From positions 1-20,649 of the forward strand of contig CAAFFL010000032.1 of NCBI GenBank assembly GCA_900762125.1: 20,649 bases of DNA. The letters are read 5' to 3'. The position numbers and the translations under genes are program-made. This document shows, piece by piece, positions 6,604 through 13,041 of the stretch. Numbering within the stretch: the stretch's first letter is position 1; the number at the start of each line of letters is the position of its first letter. The DNA comes from an uncultured Prevotella sp. GTDB lineage: Bacteria > Bacteroidota > Bacteroidia > Bacteroidales > Bacteroidaceae. The notes below the pieces were generated by a model. The model was not told the DNA's origin, did no database searches, and saw only the letters and a program-made list of their open reading frames with translations.

Positions 6604-7353
6604 TCACACCCTCCCCTTTGGGGAGGCTTGGAGGGGATTGATAAACTCCTCCGCCTTCCTGATGTCCTCCGCATGGTCGATGTCGAGCACCTTTGAGAAA
6701 GCGTAAGCCTTCAGCTGCCGCCCGTCGCGGATCAGCCCTCGCTGGAAGTTCCGCATGCGGCTCTCGCCACGTGCCATGCAGGCCTTCAGCGTCTCGAGAG
6801 CAGTGGGGGCCAGACCATAGATGCCGCCGGAGATATACCTGCACGCGGCCGTGTTTTCGTCGAAAAAGCCCGTGATATGCATCGCCTCATCCGTTCCCAC
6901 ATAGAGCGGCCGCTCGTCGTCGACATAGTCGGTGACACCCATCAGGCCTTCGCCGCTGTCCTTGATGGTCTGTTGGAAGGCAGCGACATACTCTGCGAAT
7001 TCTTGTTCACGAAAGATGGTGTCGACCGTCGTGAGGATAAAAGGATGGCCCTCAAGCAACGGACAGAGTTCAAAAAAGGAATGCATCGAACTGGGCGTGC
7101 TCTTCACCTTCATCTGCAGGGAAACGGGATGGCCATGGAGTCCATCTTCCTCGATTTGCAGCAGATGCCGGCTGACGAGTGTCGTGCGGTCGTTGCAGAT
7201 GACGTCAATCTCTTCGGCATGGTTGTCCATGAAGATCCGGATCAGTCGATCGATGAGACATTCGTCGCCAACCTTCACCAGCGGCTTCGGCACCGTGATG
7301 CCTTCGGCTGCCAAACGGGAGCCCTCGCCTGCGGCTATGATAGCAAACTTCAT
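6604..7353 (-). CDS. Nucleotidyltransferase (NTP_transferase, sugar-phosphate type)
   Basis: This 249-aa cytoplasmic enzyme has the nucleotidyltransferase fold. The NTP-binding loop is AAGEGSRL (7-14) followed by PKPL (22-25). The metal-binding Asp is D111 in TTVDTIF. The substrate-side motif is SGGIYG (175-180), and the second metal site is VLDIDHAED (222-230). Such enzymes couple a phosphorylated sugar or alcohol to a nucleotide (CDP-, UDP- or GDP-). The C-terminal 12 residues (238-249, NPLQASPKGRV) are encoded by a dispersed CCTCCCC-type element, so the gene appears to have acquired a new 3' end. It is first of the four-gene operon and is preceded by the promoter within the 7356-7426 inverted repeat. 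With a CDP-alcohol phosphatidyltransferase downstream, making a CDP-activated head group is a plausible job (inference). Confidence 0.8.
   Translation of the reverse strand: MKFAIIAAGEGSRLAAEGITVPKPLVKVGDECLIDRLIRIFMDNHAEEIDVICNDRTTLVSRHLLQIEEDGLHGHPVSLQMKVKSTPSSMHSFFELCPLLEGHPFILTTVDTIFREQEFAEYVAAFQQTIKDSGEGLMGVTDYVDDERPLYVGTDEAMHITGFFDENTAACRYISGGIYGLAPTALETLKACMARGESRMRNFQRGLIRDGRQLKAYAFSKVLDIDHAEDIRKAEEFINPLQASPKGRV
6605..6640 (-). repeat. CCCTCCC...CTTGGAG...GGATT dispersed element, copy 1
   Basis: A 7-bp-arm palindrome (6610-6626, loop TTT) is followed by CTTGGAGGGGATT on the plus strand. It encodes the C-terminus of the nucleotidyltransferase. A closely related element occurs after purD at 19159-19234. 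Confidence 0.75.
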
Positions 7354-7355
7354 AT

Positions 7356-7426
7356 AATAGTTTTCTTATGTATCTTCTCTTTCAGTCGACAAAGGTACTG
7401 AAAAACGGACACATAAGAAAACTATT
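7356..7426 (-). promoter_or_regulatory. Promoter of the four-gene operon enclosed by a 16-bp perfect inverted repeat
   Basis: On the minus strand, TACCTTTG at 7390-7397 fits TAnnTTTG and would start a transcript near 7384, about 30 nt before the ATG at 7353. It sits in a 39-bp spacer between two perfect 16-bp inverted repeats, AATAGTTTTCTTATGT at 7356-7371 and its complement at 7411-7426. The T-rich -33 region falls in the right arm. A second, nested 7-bp pair (TTTCAGT 7380-7386 and ACTGAAA 7397-7403) has almost the same centre. Confidence 0.65.
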
Positions 7427-7439
7427 CCAAATGTTTTTA

Positions 7440-8135
7440 TTATTTGTTGGCCGTGTGCAGGCCATCAGTGTGGATGTCGCCCGTGCCGGCCTTCTGCGAG
7501 ATTAGGCGCTCGATGTCGCCCTGCAACGTGATGTCGCCCGTACCCGCAAGGGATGCCTTCACCACTCCGGAGTGCACGAAGTTGACGTCGATGTCGCCCG
7601 TACCCGCAAGGCGCAGCTTGGTCATGGGTGAGGTGAGGCGCTCCACGCGGATGTCGCCCGTACCGGCAAGGGCAGCGGTGAGCTCATCGCAGATGACTTC
7701 CTTCAGAACGATGTCGCCCGTGCCCTCGAGTTGCAGATTCAGGCGGTCGCTGTCGATGGGCTTCGTGCTGAGGATGCTGCCGGTGCCCGTCTGCTTCATG
7801 CGAAGGATGTCAGGAGAGGTGACATAGATCTTGGTCTTGTTCGATAAGTCGCCGGCATTGAAAAAGGAATACATGCCATGCTGGTCGATGGTGAGCGTAG
7901 AGCCATCCACGCGGATGTCCAGCTGCTTGATCTTCTTCTCGGGACCTTCCACGATTACCTTGAAGGTGTCACCCTGCTGATAATAAACATCATATACCGT
8001 CGCGTTGACAATCTTGTCGAAGTTCACCGCAGCCACGGTTCTTCTGGCCATAGGACCTGCTGAACGGAATTCTGTCTTGCAGGAGGTCAACGCCAAAGCG
8101 AGACAGGTAACAAAGAAAATACCTAACTTTTTCAT
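7440..8135 (-). CDS. GIN-domain (DUF2807) lipoprotein
   Basis: This 231-aa protein starts at MKKLGIFFVTCLALALTSC: a lipoprotein signal peptide with lipobox LTSC and lipidated Cys19. In-frame ATGs exist upstream (8159, 8234), but only the 8135 start gives a proper signal peptide. The mature part is a head GIN (putative auto-transporter adhesin) domain with an early NFDKIVN motif, typical of the DUF2807 start. Six GTG[S/D]I repeats follow (GTGSI, then five GTGDI), spaced about 20-25 residues, consistent with a right-handed beta-solenoid. These proteins are common in Bacteroidetes envelopes and their role is unsettled. The gene stands alone, in the same direction as the downstream operon, with 86 bp between them. 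Confidence 0.85.
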   Translation of the reverse strand: MKKLGIFFVTCLALALTSCKTEFRSAGPMARRTVAAVNFDKIVNATVYDVYYQQGDTFKVIVEGPEKKIKQLDIRVDGSTLTIDQHGMYSFFNAGDLSNKTKIYVTSPDILRMKQTGTGSILSTKPIDSDRLNLQLEGTGDIVLKEVICDELTAALAGTGDIRVERLTSPMTKLRLAGTGDIDVNFVHSGVVKASLAGTGDITLQGDIERLISQKAGTGDIHTDGLHTANK

Positions 8136-8165
8136 ATTGTTCTTCTTTTGATGATTCATCTTTCT

Positions 8166-8186
8166 AACGTTCCGTTTCGGAACGTT
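8166..8186 (-). promoter_or_regulatory. Perfect 9-bp hairpin in the leader of the GIN lipoprotein gene
   Basis: AACGTTCCG and its exact complement CGGAACGTT are separated by TTT. The hairpin lies 30-50 nt upstream of the chosen ATG at 8135. It could be an RNA leader stem-loop or an operator; nothing in the sequence decides which. Confidence 0.45.
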
Positions 8187-8290
8187 TGCTGTCTTATTGA
8201 CGCCCGAAAGGATATAAAAGTTGCACGTTGGCATAAAATTATCAAAATGTAACAGGCATTGTTCTTTAATGACAAAAAAACTAAAATGCC

Positions 8291-8321
8291 TTTGCGCTTT
8301 TGCGATTATTCACTACCTTTG
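8291..8321 (+). promoter_or_regulatory. Promoter of the activase gene
   Basis: A TTTG box at 8291-8294, a 19-bp spacer and TACCTTTG at 8314-8321 give a full Bacteroidetes -33/-7 promoter. Unusually for this window, the leader also carries a clear Shine-Dalgarno, AGGAG at 8348-8352, six bases before the ATG. Confidence 0.75.
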
Positions 8322-8358
8322 CATTAAAATATAAATAGGAGAAAAATAGGAGTACAGA

Positions 8359-11300
8359 ATGGAGAAAGTATACAGGGCGGGCCTAGACGTAGGCTCGACG
8401 ACGGCAAAGATCGCGGTGCTCGACGATGAAGACCAGTTGGTCTACTCGCGCTACGAGCGACACAATGCCAAGGTGAAGGAACTCGTCACTGACTATCTTA
8501 ACGATATTGAACAGCAACTCGGCAACATCAGCCTGCGACTCTGCGTCACAGGCTCCGTCGGCATGTCCACGGCCCAACAGCTCAGGGCGGAGTTTGTGCA
8601 GGAGGTCGTGGCGGCTACGGTCTTTGCGCGCAACCGCTATCCCAAGGCCAAGGCGCTCATCGACATCGGTGGCGAGGATGCGAAGGTGGTCTTCTTCAAC
8701 GGACAGAGCATGGAGCTCCGCATGAACGGCAACTGCGCCGGCGGCACGGGAGCCTTCATCGACCAGATGTCTGTACTCTTGGGATGCAACAACAGCCACA
8801 TGAGCGACCTTGCCATGCAGTCCACCCATCTCTATCCCATGGCGGCACGCTGCGGTGTCTTCGCCAAGACCGACATCCAGAACCTCATGAGCCGCAACCT
8901 CCCCGAAAGCGACATCGCAGCAAGCATCTTCCACAGCATCGCCGTGCAGACCGTCACCACCCTCAGCCACGGCTGCGACTTCGAGCCGCCCATCCTCCTC
9001 TGCGGCGGGCCACTGACGTTCCTCCCCGCCCTCCGCAAGGCGTTCTCCGACTATCTCCACATCGCTCCCGAGGACTTCATCGTCCTCCGCGAGGGCAACC
9101 TCGTGCCCGCCATTGGCTGCGCCATCCGCTCAGCAAAGCAGGCACCCATGCCTCTTGCTTCTCTCCGCACCCTCATGACCGCCACCGCTGGCGCTTTTTC
9201 CACAAGCGCCCCCTCATGTTCCTCGCCAGCCGCCTGCCAGCCTCAGCCCACGGGTGAACTCACCGAGGAACTGCAGCCCCTCTTCCGCGACGGCACCGAC
9301 TACGACCAGTGGGTACACAGCAAGAACCGCTACGCCACACCCCTCTACCCCATGCATGCTGGCCACGAACAGGTGGTCATCGGCATCGACTCCGGCTCCA
9401 CTACCACGAAGATCGTCGCCGTCCGCGCCAACGGCAAGGAGCAGGGGCAGATCGTCTTCAAGGACTACAGCATGAACCTCGGCAACCCCATCAAGGCGGT
9501 CAGCGAGGGACTGAAGCGTCTGCAATCTGCCGCTCAGGAGGCAGGCACCGAACTGGACATCGTCGGCTCATGCTCTACGGGCTATGGCGAGGAACTCATC
9601 CAGAAAGCCTTCAACCTCGACGACGGCATCATCGAGACCATGGCCCACTATCGCGCCGCCGCCTCACTCATCCCCGACGTGTCGTTCATCCTCGACATCG
9701 GTGGTCAGGACATGAAGGCCATCTTCGTCGACAACGGCGCCGTAGTACGCATGGAGCTCAACGAGGCATGCTCCTCTGGTTGCGGCACGTTCATCCAGAC
9801 CTTCGCGCAGAGTCTCGGCTATCAGGTCAGCGACTTCGCGGGTATAGCCTGCAAGGCCGACAAGCCCTGCGACCTCGGCACACGCTGCACGGTGTTCATG
9901 AACTCAAAGGTGAAGCAGGTGATGCGTGAGGGCGCCACTGTGGCCGACATCGCCGCCGGACTCTCCTATTCCGTCGTGCGCAACTGTCTCTATAAGGTGC
10001 TCAAGCTCCGCGGCAACGACTCGCTGGGCGACAACATCGTCGTGCAGGGCGGAACGATGAAGAACGACTCGGTGGTGCGCGCCTTCGAGCTCCTCACCGG
10101 CACCAGCGTCGCTCGCAGCAACATGCCGGAGATGATGGGCGCCTACGGCTGCGCCCTCCATGCCATCAGCAGCCTCAACGAGCAGCCTTCCGACGTCGTC
10201 CTTCAGCAAGGGGATGCAGCGTCAGGTAGTTCTGTTCTCCGGCTTTCAAGCCGGAGCATCACCGACCTCCTCGCCACCTCCACCTACGAGACGAAGCTCC
10301 TCAACTGCAAGGGTTGCGAGAACCATTGTTTCGTGACGATGTACCGCTTTGCCTCGGGCCAGAAGTTCTATTCCGGCAACAAGTGCGAGCGCGTCTTCAG
10401 CAACAAGGGCAAGGACGACGTCAAGGGCGAGAACATCTATAACTACAAGTACCACCTCCTCTTCGACCGTACTGAAAAGTTCAAAGTTCAAAGTTCAAAG
10501 TTCAAAGTTCAAAGTTCAAAGTTCAAAGGAACGGTCGGCATCCCCCGCGTCCTGAACATGTACGAGGAGTTCCCCTTCTGGCACACGCTCTTCACCGAGG
10601 CGGGCTTCCATGTCCAGCTCAGCAGCGAGTCAAACTTCCACCGTTATGAGGAGGCACTGAACTCGGTGATGAGCGACAACATCTGCTTCCCTGCAAAACT
10701 GGTACACAGTCATATCAAGGAACTGGACGAGAGCGATGTCGACTTCATCTTCATGCCCTACGTTATCTTCGAGCGACAGGACGACTCACGCAACATCAAT
10801 AGCTACAACTGCCCCATCGTCTCGGCCTATTCGGACGTCATCCGCTCGGCCATGGAGCCGCGGAAGCGCATCGACTCGCCCGTCATCAACTTTGCCGACC
10901 TCAAACTTCTGGGCAAAGAGATTGAGGAGTATCTGAAGAGTCTTGGCGTGGACAAGAAGACCATCCGCCGCGCATTCTACCAAGCCGTGACAGCTGAACA
11001 GGAGTATGTCACCGCCATCCATCAGAAGGCTGTCGACATCCTGGCCGACAGCCGACAGAAGGGCATGCTCACCATCCTCCTCTCGGGACGCCCCTACCAC
11101 ACCGATCCCCTCATCCAGCACAAGCTATCGGAGATGGTGGCGAACCTCGGCGTGAACGTCATCAGCGACGACATCGTTCGCGGAGACATGCAGACCGGCA
11201 CGGGAGAGACATTCCTCGTGCGACAGTGGGCCTACATGAACCGCATCATCAAGGCGGGACAGTGGTGTGCCGAGCAGCCGGAGGACGTCCACTTTGTGCA

Positions 11301-12807
11301 GATGACGAGCTTCGGCTGCGGTCCGGACTCCTTCATCCAGGACGAGATACGCACGATCATGAAGAACCACGGCAAGCCCTACACCCTGCTGAAGATCGAC
11401 GACGTGAGCAACACTGGCTCGCTGAAGCTCCGTGTGCGCTCGCTCATCGAGTCGCTCAGGGAAAGCAAAGAGACGGATAGTTACGAGTTACAAGGTACGA
11501 GTTACGAGTTGTCAAAGGACGCAGAAAGTTCAAAGTTCAAAGCTCAAAGTTCAAAGGACAAGAAGCCACCTTATCAAAAGCATATCCTCGCCCCCTACTT
11601 CACCGAATATCTCACGCCAATCCTCTCGTCGTTGTGTAAGACGGTCGGCATCGACGTGGAGGTGCTGCCGCAGAGCGACGCGGAGAGTGCCGAGCTCGGA
11701 CTGAAATACGCCAACAACGAGGTATGCTATCCCGCCACGCTGATCGTCGGCGATGTCGTGAAAGGACTGCGGTCAGGCCGTTACGACCTGAAGAACATCG
11801 CCGTGACCATGAGTCAGACGGGTGGACAGTGCCGTGCGACGAACTATGCTGCCCTCATCCGCCGCGCCATGGATGCCAATGGTTTCCAGGACGTGCCGCT
11901 CATCACCCTCGGCGTCTCGACGAGTGCTAAAGAAGATGAGTCGCAGGATGGCGAACTGAACATCAACTGGATGAAGTACGCCGCCATCATCACGACGTCA
12001 TTCCTCTACGGCGATGCCATCTCGAAGATGTACCATGCCTCGGTGGTGCGCATCAGGAAGGATGCTTACACCCTTGCCGACGGGGGCAAGAATCCTGCTG
12101 AGGCCCTGTGTGACCAGTATATGGAACTGGCCAACAAGCCAATCCTGGAGAACAATCCCAAGGGCTTGATGGACCTCATCGCACAGGCTGCAGAGGAGTT
12201 TGACGCCATCACCGCCGACAAGGAGGTGCCCGCAGTGGGCATCGTCGGCGAGATCTTCCTGAAGTTCAACCCCTTCGCCCACCAGTTCCTCGCCCGGAAA
12301 ATCATCGACAAAGGCGTAGAGGTCGTGCCGGCGTTGCTCACGCCGTTCTTCCTTCAGGAGTTTGTCAACGTCATCGTTCAGAAGCACATGGGACTGAAAT
12401 GCAGCACTGTGCCCGACTTTGTGGTGAAGAGTATCTATAGCCTCATCTGGCGACGCGAAAAGAAGATCAATAAGCTCGCTTCGCGCTTCAGATACTTCCG
12501 TCCGTTCACCAACATCTTTGAGGATGCGAAGGACGTGAATGGCGTGGTGTCCCTGGCCGCACAGTTTGGTGAGGGATGGCTGCTGCCGAGCGACATCATC
12601 GGCATGGTGAAGCAGGGCGTCAACAACGTGGCGAGCCTCCAGCCCTTCGGTTGCATCGCCAACCACGTGGTGTCGAAAGGTATTGAGAAGCGGCTCAAGA
12701 AGCTCTATCCGCAGCTCAACCTCGTCAGCCTCGACTTCGACTCCGGTGTCTCTGCAGTCAATGTCACGAACCGTTTGCTCCTCTTCCTCGACAGCATCGC
12801 AGTATAG
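8359..12807 (+). CDS. Acyl-CoA dehydratase activase-related protein (double BadF/BcrAD ATPase plus DUF2229/dehydratase-like regions)
   Basis: This 1482-aa protein is related to the ATP-driven activator of 2-hydroxyacyl-CoA dehydratases, which passes low-potential electrons from a [4Fe-4S] cluster. ATPase domain 1 (about 5-260) has GLDVGSTTAK and the cluster-type cysteines C126 (NCAGGTGAF) and C165 (ARCGVFAK). ATPase domain 2 (about 338-605) repeats this with IDSGSTTTK, C471/C475 and C510 (GTRCTVF). A Cys-rich module follows (C650, C653, C657, C676). DUF2229-like sequence starts at about 725 (GIPRVLNMYEEFPFW), then the C-terminal region of this giant family. Repeat tracts interrupt the linkers at 627-633, 708-723 and 1041-1066. 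The spacer between the ATPases (about 265-300) is low-complexity. It is expressed from its own promoter. The physiological substrate is unknown. Confidence 0.85.
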   Translation: MEKVYRAGLDVGSTTAKIAVLDDEDQLVYSRYERHNAKVKELVTDYLNDIEQQLGNISLRLCVTGSVGMSTAQQLRAEFVQEVVAATVFARNRYPKAKALIDIGGEDAKVVFFNGQSMELRMNGNCAGGTGAFIDQMSVLLGCNNSHMSDLAMQSTHLYPMAARCGVFAKTDIQNLMSRNLPESDIAASIFHSIAVQTVTTLSHGCDFEPPILLCGGPLTFLPALRKAFSDYLHIAPEDFIVLREGNLVPAIGCAIRSAKQAPMPLASLRTLMTATAGAFSTSAPSCSSPAACQPQPTGELTEELQPLFRDGTDYDQWVHSKNRYATPLYPMHAGHEQVVIGIDSGSTTTKIVAVRANGKEQGQIVFKDYSMNLGNPIKAVSEGLKRLQSAAQEAGTELDIVGSCSTGYGEELIQKAFNLDDGIIETMAHYRAAASLIPDVSFILDIGGQDMKAIFVDNGAVVRMELNEACSSGCGTFIQTFAQSLGYQVSDFAGIACKADKPCDLGTRCTVFMNSKVKQVMREGATVADIAAGLSYSVVRNCLYKVLKLRGNDSLGDNIVVQGGTMKNDSVVRAFELLTGTSVARSNMPEMMGAYGCALHAISSLNEQPSDVVLQQGDAASGSSVLRLSSRSITDLLATSTYETKLLNCKGCENHCFVTMYRFASGQKFYSGNKCERVFSNKGKDDVKGENIYNYKYHLLFDRTEKFKVQSSKFKVQSSKFKGTVGIPRVLNMYEEFPFWHTLFTEAGFHVQLSSESNFHRYEEALNSVMSDNICFPAKLVHSHIKELDESDVDFIFMPYVIFERQDDSRNINSYNCPIVSAYSDVIRSAMEPRKRIDSPVINFADLKLLGKEIEEYLKSLGVDKKTIRRAFYQAVTAEQEYVTAIHQKAVDILADSRQKGMLTILLSGRPYHTDPLIQHKLSEMVANLGVNVISDDIVRGDMQTGTGETFLVRQWAYMNRIIKAGQWCAEQPEDVHFVQMTSFGCGPDSFIQDEIRTIMKNHGKPYTLLKIDDVSNTGSLKLRVRSLIESLRESKETDSYELQGTSYELSKDAESSKFKAQSSKDKKPPYQKHILAPYFTEYLTPILSSLCKTVGIDVEVLPQSDAESAELGLKYANNEVCYPATLIVGDVVKGLRSGRYDLKNIAVTMSQTGGQCRATNYAALIRRAMDANGFQDVPLITLGVSTSAKEDESQDGELNINWMKYAAIITTSFLYGDAISKMYHASVVRIRKDAYTLADGGKNPAEALCDQYMELANKPILENNPKGLMDLIAQAAEEFDAITADKEVPAVGIVGEIFLKFNPFAHQFLARKIIDKGVEVVPALLTPFFLQEFVNVIVQKHMGLKCSTVPDFVVKSIYSLIWRREKKINKLASRFRYFRPFTNIFEDAKDVNGVVSLAAQFGEGWLLPSDIIGMVKQGVNNVASLQPFGCIANHVVSKGIEKRLKKLYPQLNLVSLDFDSGVSAVNVTNRLLLFLDSIAV
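10237..10256 (+). repeat. TCCGGCTT/AAGCCGGA mini-hairpin, copy 1 (inside a gene)
   Basis: A 9-bp perfect inverted repeat with a 2-nt loop (CTCCGGCTT tc AAGCCGGAG) is read in frame as VLRLSSRS in the activase protein. The 8-bp core arms recur in the spacer after the S9 peptidase gene (17779-17799). Confidence 0.75.
10480..10528 (+). repeat. Seven perfect tandem copies of heptamer TTCAAAG inside the activase gene
   Basis: There are seven identical 7-bp units in a row, read as the 7-residue period FKVQSSK at residues 708-723. They lie in the linker between the Cys-rich module and the DUF2229-like region. The unit is not a multiple of 3, so loss or gain of one copy would frameshift the gene. Confidence 0.95.
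11479..11513 (+). repeat. Five heptamers of AGTTACG type inside the activase gene
   Basis: These are five adjacent, slightly diverged 7-bp units (AGTTACG, AGTTACA, AGGTACG, AGTTACG, AGTTGTC), read as SYELQGTSYEL. They sit just before a second TTCAAAG tract. Confidence 0.8.
11529..11556 (+). repeat. Four heptamers of TTCAAAG type inside the activase gene
   Basis: There are three TTCAAAG units and one CTCAAAG in tandem, read as SSKFKAQSSK (about residues 1057-1066). It is the same heptamer as at 10480-10528, about 1 kb away in the same gene. Confidence 0.9.
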
Positions 12808-12824
12808 ACTCAGCATAATGACAA

Positions 12825-12934
12825 CAGCGCAAGGGCTTTGCGCAAACAGCGCAAGAGCTTTGCGCAAACGGCGCAAGGGCTTTGCGCGACCGGCGCAAGG
12901 GCTTTGCGCAAACGGTGCAAGGCCCTTGCTCAAC
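12825..12934 (+). repeat. Five 22-bp hairpin-containing tandem repeats after the activase gene
   Basis: Five units of exactly 22 bp begin 17 bp after the activase stop codon. Each contains GCGCAA...TTGCGC, a 6-bp stem with a 5-nt loop; the last unit is degenerate. The stacked stems could act as a transcription end or mRNA 3' stabiliser, although no U-tract follows directly. Confidence 0.85.
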
Positions 12935-13008
12935 TACAGACAAGCAATAATAGCATCGTGAGGAGAATTTTCTCGCCCTTTCACAATGCGTTTTTCCTCT
13001 TTTTTTTG

Positions 13009-13016
13009 TACCTTTG
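13009..13016 (+). promoter_or_regulatory. -7 element of the serine acetyltransferase gene
   Basis: TACCTTTG matches TAnnTTTG and gives a leader of about 20 nt before the ATG at 13042. It is preceded by a run of eight or more pyrimidines, and no convincing -33 TTTG is seen at 19-21 bp. Confidence 0.55.
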
Positions 13017-13041
13017 CACATTATATTATTGATACAGAGAA

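Noticed and set aside
8234..8251. Candidate -7 boxes (TAATTTTA, TACATTTTG) for the GIN lipoprotein gene on the minus strand
   Set aside because: Each departs from TAnnTTTG by one base and no fitting -33 box was seen; too weak to call.
10480..11556. Heptamer tracts as signs of a pseudogene
   Set aside because: The reading frame is intact across all tracts and the domains on both sides are complete.
12825..12934. 22-bp tandem array as a CRISPR array
   Set aside because: The units are contiguous with no unique spacers and no cas genes are present.
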